This document shows, piece after piece, positions 18,608 to 26,309 of a stretch of 32,487 bases of DNA (positions are counted from its first letter, which is position 1; each line of letters starts with the position of its first letter). The position numbers and the translations under genes are program-made. Below the pieces are notes generated by a model. That model saw nothing but the letters and a program-made list of their open reading frames with translations, ran no database searches and was not told the origin of the DNA. Source of the DNA: Syntrophobacter sp. SbD2 (GTDB taxonomy: Bacteria > Desulfobacterota > Binatia > UBA9968); NCBI GenBank assembly GCA_945889495.1, contig CAMDBU010000060.1, positions 1 to 32,487 on the forward strand, in the 5' to 3' direction.

Positions 18608-19615
18608 ATGGCTAGAGAGATTGGCGTTGTCGGCGCCGGCGGATGGGGCACGGCGTTGGCCAAAGTGTTGGCCGACAAGGGCGAGCGGGTGACCCTATGG
18701 TGCCATGGCGCGGCGAGTTTTCGCGAGCTCAGCGAACAACGGCAGAACGTGAGTTATCTGCCGGGCATTAGGTTGCCGGATAATTTCGTCGTAACTCAAT
18801 CGTTGCAAGTCGCGGTGGCCGCCAAGGCGCTGGTGATTTGCGCCGTGCCGTCCCACGCGGTGCGTGAAGTTTTCACCGCGGCGGCGGCGCACTTTGACGA
18901 CCGAACGTTATTGCTCTGTGGTACCAAGGGGTTGGAAGAAGCGACCCTGCAAACCATGGCCGAACTGTTCAGTGAAATTCTTGGCGCCGCCAGTACGCCG
19001 CGCCATGGTTTTTTATCCGGGCCGACCTTCGCCAGCGAAGTCGCTCGTGGATTGCCAGCGGCGGTGACGGTGGGCGCTTATTCGGAAACGGTCGCGCTGA
19101 TGATGCAGGAGATTCTCAGCACACCGAGCTTGCGGGTTTATACCTCCCTCGATGTCGTCGGCGTGCAGATCGGCGGCGTGGTGAAAAATGTCATCGCCAT
19201 CGCCGCCGGCATTAGCGATGGTTTGGGGCTCGGGCTAAATGCCCGGGCGGCGTTGATCACTCGCGGCCTGGCCGAGATCACCCGCTTGGCGACCCGCATG
19301 GGAGCCGATCCGATGACTTTGGCCGGTTTGCCAGGTTTGGGCGACTTGGTACTCACCTGCACTGGCGACTTGAGCCGCAACCGGACTGTTGGCCTACAGA
19401 TCGCCGCCGGCAAAAGCCTGCAAGAGATCACCGCGTCGGCGCGCACCGTGGCCGAGGGGGTGCGCAACACCCGGGCGCTACACGACCTGGCGCAGCGGCT
19501 GGCAGTGGAAATGCCGATCGTCGAGCAGATGTATCAGGTGCTATATGGCGCCAAGCGACCTGGCGACGCGGTGCGCGATTTGATGCAACGGTCGTTAAAA
19601 CCCGAGGCCGGTTAA
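18608..19615 (+). CDS. gpsA: Glycerol-3-phosphate dehydrogenase [NAD(P)+]
   Basis: A 335-residue enzyme from the ATG at 18608; a longer frame starts at 18542 but its extra 22 residues are unlike the family, whose N-terminus is right at the Rossmann motif VVGAGGWGTALAKVLA. Other landmarks are LSGPTFASEVARGLP, the catalytic-lysine region GGVVKNVIAIAAGISDGLG, and GLGDLVLTCTGDLSRNR. It reduces dihydroxyacetone phosphate to sn-glycerol 3-phosphate for phospholipid synthesis. It lies between gyrA and rpmH on the same strand. No clear ribosome binding site precedes the start. Confidence 0.95.
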   Translation: MAREIGVVGAGGWGTALAKVLADKGERVTLWCHGAASFRELSEQRQNVSYLPGIRLPDNFVVTQSLQVAVAAKALVICAVPSHAVREVFTAAAAHFDDRTLLLCGTKGLEEATLQTMAELFSEILGAASTPRHGFLSGPTFASEVARGLPAAVTVGAYSETVALMMQEILSTPSLRVYTSLDVVGVQIGGVVKNVIAIAAGISDGLGLGLNARAALITRGLAEITRLATRMGADPMTLAGLPGLGDLVLTCTGDLSRNRTVGLQIAAGKSLQEITASARTVAEGVRNTRALHDLAQRLAVEMPIVEQMYQVLYGAKRPGDAVRDLMQRSLKPEAG

Positions 19616-19617
19616 AA

Positions 19618-19647
19618 TTGACTTCGCTGGGGCGGTATGATTGATAT
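19618..19647 (+). promoter_or_regulatory. Weak candidate promoter for rpmH operon
   Basis: TTGACT at 19618-19623 is followed after 18 bases by TGATAT (19642-19647), with TATAGT overlapping three bases on. It falls in the 76-base gap ahead of rpmH. The match is partial. Confidence 0.3.
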
Positions 19648-19691
19648 AGTCACTTGGCTGTGAAGGCGGCCTGAAGGGGAAGTAGTCTTAT

Positions 19692-19856
19692 ATGAGTAAA
19701 AGAACCTATCAACCGAGCAATATTAAGCGCAAGCGCACCCATGGCTTTCTCGCTCGCATGGCGACTCCCGGCGGGCGCAACGTAATCAAGCGGCGCCGCG
19801 CCAAGGGGCGCAAAAAATTGACCGTGTCGGTGCCGCCCAAGCGGGCGCGCACATAA
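19692..19856 (+). CDS. rpmH: 50S ribosomal protein L34
   Basis: A 54-residue basic protein with the L34 core [40 protein letters not shown], followed by a ten-residue tail [11 protein letters not shown]-like that makes it longer than the usual 44-46. It stabilises 23S rRNA structure in the large subunit. A purine-rich ribosome binding site aaggggaag lies nine to ten bases upstream. Its TAA stop is in the same frame as rnpA, which begins 15 bases later. First gene of the rpmH-rnpA-yidD-yidC-jag run. Confidence 0.95.
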   Translation: MSKRTYQPSNIKRKRTHGFLARMATPGGRNVIKRRRAKGRKKLTVSVPPKRART

Positions 19857-19860
19857 CCGC

Positions 19861-19868
19861 GGAGGAAG
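19861..19868 (+). promoter_or_regulatory. Strong Shine-Dalgarno site that points to a CTG start for rnpA
   Basis: GGAGGAAG is the best ribosome binding site in the region and sits in the short rpmH-rnpA gap. The GGAGG core is six bases before CTG at 19872, the only start-like codon upstream of the conserved RnpA N-terminus. The later TTG at 19929 would discard conserved residues. Confidence 0.65.
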
Positions 19869-19871
19869 GCG

Positions 19872-20231
19872 CTGAAGGGTAAGCAAGCGTTCCCGAAGTC
19901 GGCCCGCCTGAGGAAACGACCCGAATTTTTGCGGCTTTCGCGATCTGGATACAAGGTCCATTCGGAAAACTTCGTCATTATCAGCAAGCTCAGCGATCAT
20001 GCCGAATCCCGGGTGGGCATCACCGTTAGCGGTAAGGTTGGCAACTCAGTGATCCGCAACCGGATCAAGCGGCAAGTGCGGGAGTTTTTCCGGCGCCGTC
20101 GCGCCGCCTTAGCCCCAGCGGTGGACTATCTCGTGATCGCGCGCCAGAGCGCCGTGGGGTTGCCGTCCGACCGGCTCGACGCTGAATTGGTCAAGGGGTT
20201 TGCGCCGCCGCGCGGACGCCGGTCGGTATAA
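19872..20231 (+). CDS. rnpA: Ribonuclease P protein component (probable CTG start)
   Basis: A 119-residue RNase P protein when started at CTG 19872; it binds the RNase P RNA and helps it take precursor tRNA. The family N-terminus FPKSARLRKRPEFLRL is encoded from 19890, upstream of any ATG, GTG or TTG. The first conventional candidate, TTG 19929, would remove it. The RNR signature is NRIKRQVREFFRR, and GYKVHSENFVIIS forms the first strands. The stop of rpmH is directly upstream in the same frame, so no other start is possible. The C-terminus ends FAPPRGRRSV, four bases before yidD. Sequencing error is the alternative to a genuine CTG start. Confidence 0.88.
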   Translation: MKGKQAFPKSARLRKRPEFLRLSRSGYKVHSENFVIISKLSDHAESRVGITVSGKVGNSVIRNRIKRQVREFFRRRRAALAPAVDYLVIARQSAVGLPSDRLDAELVKGFAPPRGRRSV

Positions 20232-20235
20232 GCCC

Positions 20236-20448
20236 ATGATCCGCCGGCTCTTGATCTTCGCGATTGGCGCTTATCGCTTGGTGATCTCACCTTGGCTGCC
20301 GCCAGCCTGCCGGTTTTACCCCACATGTTCGGACTACGCACAATCGGCGATTTATCGTCACGGAGCAATCAAAGGATTGCTCCACGCACTCAGGCGTTTC
20401 TGCCGCTGCCATCCCTGGAGCGCCGGCGGATACGATCCGGTCAGTTGA
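20236..20448 (+). CDS. yidD: Membrane protein insertion efficiency factor
   Basis: A 70-residue YidD. It has a short N-terminal amphipathic/hydrophobic helix (LLIFAIGAYRLVISPWL) and the family core CRFYPTCSDYAQSAIYRHG, ending RCHPWSAGGYDPV. Three conserved cysteines are present. It is believed to assist YidC-dependent insertion at the inner membrane. The ATG at 20236, four bases after rnpA, matches the usual N-terminus MIRRLL; an earlier in-frame start at 20200 would overlap rnpA. Confidence 0.95.
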   Translation: MIRRLLIFAIGAYRLVISPWLPPACRFYPTCSDYAQSAIYRHGAIKGLLHALRRFCRCHPWSAGGYDPVS

Positions 20449-20457
20449 ACTTAATCA

Positions 20458-22086
20458 ATGGATAAACGCGCACTCATAGGCATCGCTTTGTCGGTCATGG
20501 TGTTGATCGGCTACCAGCAGTTGATGAATTATTATTATGGCCCGCCGCCCGGTAGCGAGCCCGCGGTGGCGGAAAAAACCGCCGCCGCGCCAGCCGCCGC
20601 CCCAGCGGCGCAACCTGACAGCGCGCCGGCGGCGCCCGGCGCGGCGGCGGTGCAAGCGGCGCCGGTAGTGCCCTCGCCCAGCCAAGCGGCGCAACTGGTG
20701 CGGGTGGAAACCGACAACTACATCGCGACTTTCACCAGCCATGGCGCGCGGCTAAAAAGCTTTCAGATCAAAAATTATCGTGCCAGCGCAGCGCCGCAAA
20801 GTCCGCTCCAGGAAATTGTCTCGCTCGCTAAAGACGTGCCGTTGCCGCTGGGCGTGCGCTGGCAAACTCCGGCGGCCTTCGACGATGCGGCGCTCGCCTA
20901 CGGCGTCCAGGGCGGCGATCTCAAACTCACCGGCGACGCCAAGGGCACTCTGGTATTTCAAGGCCAGAGCGCCGATGGCATGACCATCACCAAGACCCTG
21001 GCCTTTACCGGCAATCTCTATCCGATTCAGTTCGATGTCGCGGTCCAAGCGGCGACGGGAACGGCGCCAGTTCCAGAGATCATCATTACAGAGAAGAGCG
21101 ATCACACGGTGCCGGAACCGGGCGCGCCCTTCGAAGGCTACGTCGCCTTGGTCGACAACAAGATCAAGCGTGAAGCGCCGGCGGACGCGCTCAAGGGCCA
21201 TGAGTTTAGCGGCGATGTCGCCTGGGCCGGCTTCGGTCATACCTATTTTTTCTTCGCTTTGATGCCGGAGAACGGCGCGGGACATAAAACCTCGGTGCGC
21301 CAGAATGGCGCGGCGTTGATCGCATCGGTCACCGGGCCGGCGGCCACCGGCCGCTACCGGCTGTTCATCGGACCGAAGGAGCTGGAGCTGCTCAAGTCGG
21401 TGGGTAAAGACATCGACCGCGCCATCGACCATGGCTATTTCGGATTCGTCTCGGTGCCGCTGCTCTACGTGCTGCATTTCTTTCACCGTTTCACCGGCAG
21501 CTACGGCATCGACATCATTATTCTCACCGTGCTGATCAAGCTGATCATGTGGCCACTAACCCATAAGAGCTTTAGTTCCATGAAGGCGATGCAAAAGCTC
21601 GGGCCGCAGATGGAGAAGTTGAAAGAGCGCTACGCCAACGACAAAGAGAAGCTCAACAAGGAAATCATGGACCTGTACAAGCGCAACGGAGTCAACCCGT
21701 TGGGCGGCTGCTTGCCGATGGCGATGCAGTTTCCGGTGTTCATCGGCTTGTACAACGCGCTGAGCACGCCCATCGAGCTGCGCCATGCGCCGTTCATGTG
21801 GATTCCCGATCTGTCGCGCCCCGACTGGGAAGCGCTGCCGTTTATGTTTAACAGCTGGCACTTGGGGATTCCGATTCTGACCATCGTCATGGGCGCGACC
21901 ATGTTCATTCAACAATGGATGACGCCGTCGGCCGGCGACCCCAATCAGAGAAAATTGATGATGTTGATGCCGCTCATGTTTACCTTCATGTTCGTGTCGT
22001 TTCCGGCTGGCTTGACGGTCTACTGGCTGGTCAACAACGTGCTCAGCATCGCCCAACAGTACTGGATCAACAGCAAAGACAAGTAG
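20458..22086 (+). CDS. yidC: Membrane protein insertase YidC
   Basis: A 542-residue Gram-negative-type YidC. TM1 (ALIGIALSVMVLIGYQQLM) is followed by an Ala/Pro-rich linker, a large periplasmic beta domain (about 80-320), and the conserved 60-kDa insertase core. In the core, GIDIIILTVLIKLIMWPLTH carries a lysine where E. coli has the groove arginine (R366). The cytoplasmic coiled hairpin MQKLGPQMEKLKERYANDKE and VNPLGGCLPMAMQFPVFIGL follow, with final TMs in LMPLMFTFMFVSFPAGLTVY. It inserts inner-membrane proteins with or without SecYEG. It starts nine bases after yidD. Confidence 0.96.
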   Translation: MDKRALIGIALSVMVLIGYQQLMNYYYGPPPGSEPAVAEKTAAAPAAAPAAQPDSAPAAPGAAAVQAAPVVPSPSQAAQLVRVETDNYIATFTSHGARLKSFQIKNYRASAAPQSPLQEIVSLAKDVPLPLGVRWQTPAAFDDAALAYGVQGGDLKLTGDAKGTLVFQGQSADGMTITKTLAFTGNLYPIQFDVAVQAATGTAPVPEIIITEKSDHTVPEPGAPFEGYVALVDNKIKREAPADALKGHEFSGDVAWAGFGHTYFFFALMPENGAGHKTSVRQNGAALIASVTGPAATGRYRLFIGPKELELLKSVGKDIDRAIDHGYFGFVSVPLLYVLHFFHRFTGSYGIDIIILTVLIKLIMWPLTHKSFSSMKAMQKLGPQMEKLKERYANDKEKLNKEIMDLYKRNGVNPLGGCLPMAMQFPVFIGLYNALSTPIELRHAPFMWIPDLSRPDWEALPFMFNSWHLGIPILTIVMGATMFIQQWMTPSAGDPNQRKLMMLMPLMFTFMFVSFPAGLTVYWLVNNVLSIAQQYWINSKDK

Positions 22087-22100
22087 CCGAGGAAAGTCTT

Positions 22101-23204
22101 ATGGATTCCGTCGAAACCGAAGGCGACAACATCGACACCGCCATCGCCAACGCGCTCAAAGCGCTCGGAGTCGAGCGCGAAAAAATCACCGTCGACATCA
22201 TTTCCGAAGGGCGCAAAGGCATCCTGGGCTTCGGCGCGCAGAAGGCCAAGATTCGCGCATCGTTGCGCAAGCTCAATCTCGAACCTGAGCCGGCGCCGGC
22301 CAATGCGACAAGCGAACCCCAGCCAGCGGCCCGCGCCGCCGAACCGCGACCTCGTCCACCGGAGCGGCGCCCCCCAGAACAACGCCGGCCCGAACCGCCG
22401 CGGACGGAACAGCGCCGGCCGGAACCGCAAAGAAGCGAGCCGCGCGCCCGACCCCAAGATCAGCGACCGCGCCCTGAGCCACGGCAGAGACCTCAAGCGC
22501 GCCAGGACTCGCCGCAGCGGCCCGTGGCCGCGCCGGGAGCTGCAGAGATGGCGCCAGCGCAAGCTGAAGCGCGCCCAGTGGATGCACCGCCGCCACTGAG
22601 CGCCACGGAGATCGCCGCCATGGTCGAGAAGGGCAAGGTGGCGCTCGCCGAGATTCTCAACCTCATGGGCATGAACGCGACGGTGGAGCAGAAAGCCGGC
22701 ATCGACGCCGAGGAAACCATTCTCGAAGTCAAAAGCGATAACAGCGGCTTGATCATCGGCCGCAAGGGACAGACTTTAGAGGCGCTGCAATATCTGGTCA
22801 CGCGCATCGCCGGCGAGCGGCCGGGCAACGAGTCGCCACATATTCTTATCGATATCGAGAACTACCATGAGCGGCGGCGCCAGACCCTGCAAGATATGGC
22901 GTTGCGCTTGGGTGAGAAAGCCAAGCGCCAACGTAAGACCGTGACCATCGATGCGCTGAGCGCCGCCGACCGTAAAGTGGTTCACGCGGCTTTGCAAGAC
23001 GATCCCTGGCTGACCACACGCAGTCTCGGCCAAGGCGCTTTTCGCCGGCTGCTGATCATCCCCGAGGGCGACCGCCGCATTCAAGAAGACAGCCCAGCAC
23101 AGGGGCGCGACGGCGGCCGGCCGCAACGCGACAACCGGCCCAACCCGGCGCCGGCGCAGCAAGCGCAACCGTCGATGGAAGATGACAGCGAGGGTGATGC
23201 TTAG
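22101..23204 (+). CDS. khpB: Jag/KhpB RNA-binding protein with long Pro/Arg linker
   Basis: A 367-residue SpoIIIJ-associated protein. The Jag_N domain (about 1-60) has GREK-like EREKITVDIISEGRKGILGF. Next is a linker of roughly 110 residues made of imperfect repeats such as RRPEPPRTEQ, RRPEPQRSEP and RPRPEP. The KH domain has GLIIGRKGQTLEALQYL, and the R3H domain has ENYHERRRQTLQ to VVHAALQDDPWLTTRS. A second low-complexity tail ends DSEGDA. It binds RNA, and in Gram-positives it influences division and cell-wall regulation. The start is ATG 22101 behind GAGGAAAG; earlier in-frame codons would overlap yidC. mnmE, its frequent neighbour, is not next. Confidence 0.93.
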   Translation: MDSVETEGDNIDTAIANALKALGVEREKITVDIISEGRKGILGFGAQKAKIRASLRKLNLEPEPAPANATSEPQPAARAAEPRPRPPERRPPEQRRPEPPRTEQRRPEPQRSEPRARPQDQRPRPEPRQRPQARQDSPQRPVAAPGAAEMAPAQAEARPVDAPPPLSATEIAAMVEKGKVALAEILNLMGMNATVEQKAGIDAEETILEVKSDNSGLIIGRKGQTLEALQYLVTRIAGERPGNESPHILIDIENYHERRRQTLQDMALRLGEKAKRQRKTVTIDALSAADRKVVHAALQDDPWLTTRSLGQGAFRRLLIIPEGDRRIQEDSPAQGRDGGRPQRDNRPNPAPAQQAQPSMEDDSEGDA

Positions 23205-23235
23205 GCAGACGTAGCGGCCAGCAAAACTCGGATGG

Positions 23236-23318
23236 TCTCGCGCCAAGCTCGCAAAGGTCGCGAAGGGTCAGAAAACAAGCCATTCTAACTTTGCGTCCTT
23301 GGCGAGCTTGGCGTGAGA
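23236..23318 (+). repeat. Inverted repeat with 30-bp arms between jag and ispG
   Basis: The left arm (23236-23265) starts tctcgcgccaagctcgcaaa; the right arm (23289-23318) is its reverse complement in 26 of 30 positions. A 23-base spacer separates them. RNA would form a long hairpin. There is no open reading frame and no T-run on either side. The arms contain the cgcaaag words seen elsewhere, so it is probably a two-copy inverted version of that repeat family. It may act as a terminator for the yidC-jag transcript, but this is inference. Confidence 0.7.
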
Positions 23319-23363
23319 TAATTCCTACTTCTGCAAAGTTCCAGCTGACAAAAATTAACCAAG

Positions 23364-23392
23364 TTGACCCCAGTGACCCGGTTCTCTATAGT
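23364..23392 (+). promoter_or_regulatory. Near-consensus promoter directly abutting ispG (leaderless candidate)
   Basis: TTGACC (23364-23369), a 17-base spacer and TATAGT (23387-23392) form a strong sigma-70-type promoter. The ispG ATG begins at 23399, seven bases after the -10 box, just where transcription would start. No ribosome binding site fits in between. Confidence 0.6.
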
Positions 23393-23398
23393 TGAGCC

Positions 23399-24499
23399 AT
23401 GATTGAACGGCGCAAAACCAGACAAATTGAACTAGGCAAAGTGAAAGTCGGCCGCGATGCGCCGATCACCGTCCAGTCGATGACCAAGACCGACACCCGC
23501 GACGTGCGTGCCACGGTGCAACAGATCTGGTCGTTGGAAGCCGCCGGCTGCGAAATCGTCCGCTGCGCCGTGCCGGTGCGCGAGGCGGCGGAGCAATTGG
23601 GCGAGATCAAGAAAAAAATTCGCATTCCTTTAGTCGCCGACATTCACTTCAACTACAAGCTGGCGCTGATCGCCATTGAGCAGGGGGTCGACGGGTTGCG
23701 CCTCAACCCCGGCAACATCGGCGCGCGCAAGTATGTCGAGGAAGTGGTCAAAGCGGCGTCGGAAAGAAAAATTCCCATCCGCATCGGCGTCAACGCCGGC
23801 TCGCTGGAAAAAGATTTATTACAAAAATACAACGGCCCCACCGCCGAGGGTATGGTCGAGAGCGGCCTGCGCCACATTCATATACTCGAAGATGTCGGTT
23901 ACGAGGAAATAAAAATTTCTCTCAAAGCTTCCGATCCGCTGATGATGATCGAGGCCTACCGCATGCTCGCCGACAAAGTTGATTACCCGTTTCATCTGGG
24001 CGTCACCGAAGCCGGCACGCCGGGCATCGGCACGATCAAATCCGCCGTCGGTCTAGGCACGCTCTTGGCCGAAGGCATTGGCGACACCATTCGGGTCTCG
24101 CTGGCTGCCGATCCGGTGGAAGAAGTGCGCGTCGGTCTGGAAATTCTAAAAGCCTTGAAGCTGCGTAAGGGCGGCATGACGTTTGTCGCTTGTCCGTCCT
24201 GTGGCCGCGCCGATGTCGATCTAGTTTCTCTCGCGAAAGCGGTGGAGCAGCGCATGCTGCCCTACAGCAATCATAACATCCACGTCGCGGTGATGGGCTG
24301 CGAAGTCAACGGCCCCGGCGAAGCGCGGGCCGCCGATCTCGGCGTCGCCGGCGGCAAGGGCATCGGTCTGATCTTCAAACGCGGCGAAGTGATCCGCAAA
24401 GTTCCCGAAGCGCAAATCGTCGACGCGCTGATGGAAGAAGTGGCCAAGTTCGCCGCCGAAATGGAAACAGCCCAAGGCAAAATGCAAAGTGCAAATTGA
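23399..24499 (+). CDS. ispG: 4-hydroxy-3-methylbut-2-enyl diphosphate synthase (flavodoxin/ferredoxin)
   Basis: A 366-residue IspG/GcpE that reductively converts methylerythritol cyclodiphosphate to HMBPP in the MEP isoprenoid pathway. The TIM-barrel part includes TVQSMTKTDTRD, LVADIHFNYKLA and RLNPGNIG. The [4Fe-4S] cluster is set by Cys265 and Cys268 (ACPSCGR) and Cys301 (MGCEVNGPGEA), with Glu308 as fourth ligand. The last few residues (GKMQSAN) are encoded by the TGCAAA word repeat that fills the gap to proS, so the repeat has extended the C-terminus. A near-consensus promoter ends seven bases before the ATG and there is no ribosome binding site. Confidence 0.96.
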   Translation: MIERRKTRQIELGKVKVGRDAPITVQSMTKTDTRDVRATVQQIWSLEAAGCEIVRCAVPVREAAEQLGEIKKKIRIPLVADIHFNYKLALIAIEQGVDGLRLNPGNIGARKYVEEVVKAASERKIPIRIGVNAGSLEKDLLQKYNGPTAEGMVESGLRHIHILEDVGYEEIKISLKASDPLMMIEAYRMLADKVDYPFHLGVTEAGTPGIGTIKSAVGLGTLLAEGIGDTIRVSLAADPVEEVRVGLEILKALKLRKGGMTFVACPSCGRADVDLVSLAKAVEQRMLPYSNHNIHVAVMGCEVNGPGEARAADLGVAGGKGIGLIFKRGEVIRKVPEAQIVDALMEEVAKFAAEMETAQGKMQSAN

Positions 24500-24560
24500 A
24501 AAATGCAAAATAAAGAAAGAGACTCGGCAATTTTGACTTTTGCATTTTGCAATTTTCAAT
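24477..24560 (+). repeat. TGCAAA word repeat in inverted arrangement (ispG-proS)
   Basis: The left half holds ggcaaaatgcaaag, tgcaaattg and aaaaatgcaaaa; the right half holds the complements ttgacttttgcattttgc and aattttcaat. The halves can pair imperfectly. It overlaps the final codons of ispG and ends 18 bases before proS. It is AT-rich in contrast to both genes. Confidence 0.6.
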
Positions 24561-24578
24561 CTGCTTTGTATTAAGCCT

Positions 24579-26306
24579 ATGCGTTGGAGTAAAACTCTCA
24601 TCCCGACATTGAAAGAAGTCCCGGCCGATGCTGAGGTCATCAGTCACAAATTATTGGTGCGCGCCGGTTATATCCGCCAGATCAGCCGGGGCATCTACGA
24701 CTACTTTCCATTGGCTCTCAAAGTCATTCGTAAGATCGAAACCATCGTGCGTCAGGAAATGGACCGGGCCGGCGCCCAGGAATTACTCCTACCGATTTCC
24801 TCGCCAGCGGAGCTCTGGCAGGAGAGCGGCCGCTGGGAGTATTACGGTAAAGAATTGTTGCGCTTCAAAGACCGCCATGAGCGCGACTTCTGTCTCGGCC
24901 CGACCCATGAAGAGCTGATCACCGATTTGGTCCGCCGTTCGGTGCGCTCCTACCGCGAGCTGCCGATCAATCTTTATCAGGTGCAGACTAAGTTTCGCGA
25001 TGAGGTGCGACCGCGTTTCGGTTTGATGCGCGGGCGCGAGTTCATCATGAAGGACGCCTATAGTTTTCACACTACGGTCGAGGACTGCCGGCGTGAATAC
25101 GACAACATGTACCAGGCCTACAAGCGCATCTTCACGCGCTGCGGTCTGAGCTTCCGGCCGGTGGAGGCGGACACCGGCGCCATCGGCGGCAGCCTGTCCC
25201 ATGAGTTCCAAGTGTTGGCCGAGTCCGGCGAAGACGCCATCGTCAGCTGCGACCAGTGCGAGTACGCCGCCAACGTCGAGAAGGCTGAAGTCAAAGGCAA
25301 ACCGCCGGCGGCGCGCGACATTTCCGAGGAACTACCCAAGCTCGAGAAAGTCGCCACGCCGGGGAAGAAAACCGTGCCTGAAGTCGCCGAGTTTCTGAAA
25401 CTCGGCGCCAACAAATTCATCAAGACGCTGGTTTACAAAACCGACAGCGGCGATTTGATCGCGGCCTTGGTGCGCGGCGATCATGAAATCAACGAACTGA
25501 AGCTGCGCACCATGCTCGGTTGCCGCGAAGTGACCTTGGCCGACGAAGCGGCGGTGACGGCGGCGACCGGCGTCGTCACCGGTTATATTGGCCCGATCGG
25601 ATTGTCCTTGCGCGTGGTCGCCGACCTTTCGGTGCATGGCATGCGCGGCGCGGTGACCGGCGCCAACGAAGCCAACACGCACTACGTCGACATCGATCAG
25701 GAGCGCGACTTCACGCCGAGCGCGTTCGCCGATTTGCGTCTGGCGGTTGCGGGCGATCCCTGTCCACGCTGCGAGTCGGGCAAGTTGCAAAGCCATCGCG
25801 GTATCGAAGTGGGCCAGGTATTTTATCTCGGCACCAAGTACAGCGAAAAGATGGGCGCCACCTATCTCGACGCCGAGGGGCGCGAGCAGCCCATCGAAAT
25901 GGGCTGCTACGGCATCGGTATCAGCCGCATGGTGGCCGCCGCGGTGGAGCAAAACAACGACGCCAACGGCATCATCTGGCCGCTGGCGATCGCGCCGTTT
26001 CAGGTGCTGGTGCTGCCGATCAATTACAAAGAAGACAAGTTGCGCGACGCTGGCGAAAAGCTTTATCGCGACTTGCAGCGCGCTGGCGTCGAAGTCTTGC
26101 TCGACGACCGTGACGAGCGCGCCGGGGTCAAGTTCAAGGACGCCGATCTGGTCGGCATCCCGCTGCGCGTCACCATCGGCGCCAAAGGATTGGACAAGGG
26201 CTTTTTCGAATTGCGTAGCCGGCGCGACGGCAAGACCGAAGAAGTGCCGGTCGGCGAGGCGGTGAAAGTTATTACTGAAAAAATCGCTCAGGCGGTGCAG
26301 GGATAA
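24579..26306 (+). CDS. proS: Proline--tRNA ligase (bacterial type, with editing domain)
   Basis: A 575-residue class II synthetase. Motif 1 lies around AGAQELLLPISSPAELWQ, motif 2 is TKFRDEVRPRFGLMRGREF, and motif 3 is GCYGIGISRMVAAAVEQ. Between motifs 2 and 3 sits the INS editing domain (about 225-405), which clears Ala-tRNAPro. The C-terminal anticodon-binding domain contains VLLDDRDERAGVKFKDADL. I choose ATG 24579 (MRWSKTLIPTLKEVP), the usual N-terminus; the earlier in-frame start at 24540 would translate part of the word repeat. TTGCAA (24547) and TATTAA (24569) with a 16-base spacer end four bases before the ATG, so the mRNA could be nearly leaderless. Confidence 0.96.
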   Translation: MRWSKTLIPTLKEVPADAEVISHKLLVRAGYIRQISRGIYDYFPLALKVIRKIETIVRQEMDRAGAQELLLPISSPAELWQESGRWEYYGKELLRFKDRHERDFCLGPTHEELITDLVRRSVRSYRELPINLYQVQTKFRDEVRPRFGLMRGREFIMKDAYSFHTTVEDCRREYDNMYQAYKRIFTRCGLSFRPVEADTGAIGGSLSHEFQVLAESGEDAIVSCDQCEYAANVEKAEVKGKPPAARDISEELPKLEKVATPGKKTVPEVAEFLKLGANKFIKTLVYKTDSGDLIAALVRGDHEINELKLRTMLGCREVTLADEAAVTAATGVVTGYIGPIGLSLRVVADLSVHGMRGAVTGANEANTHYVDIDQERDFTPSAFADLRLAVAGDPCPRCESGKLQSHRGIEVGQVFYLGTKYSEKMGATYLDAEGREQPIEMGCYGIGISRMVAAAVEQNNDANGIIWPLAIAPFQVLVLPINYKEDKLRDAGEKLYRDLQRAGVEVLLDDRDERAGVKFKDADLVGIPLRVTIGAKGLDKGFFELRSRRDGKTEEVPVGEAVKVITEKIAQAVQG

Positions 26307-26309
26307 GCC

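Noticed and set aside
24540-24578. Longer proS N-terminus from 24540
   Set aside because: The added residues are translated word-repeat sequence; the conserved ProS start is MRWSKTLIPT at 24579.
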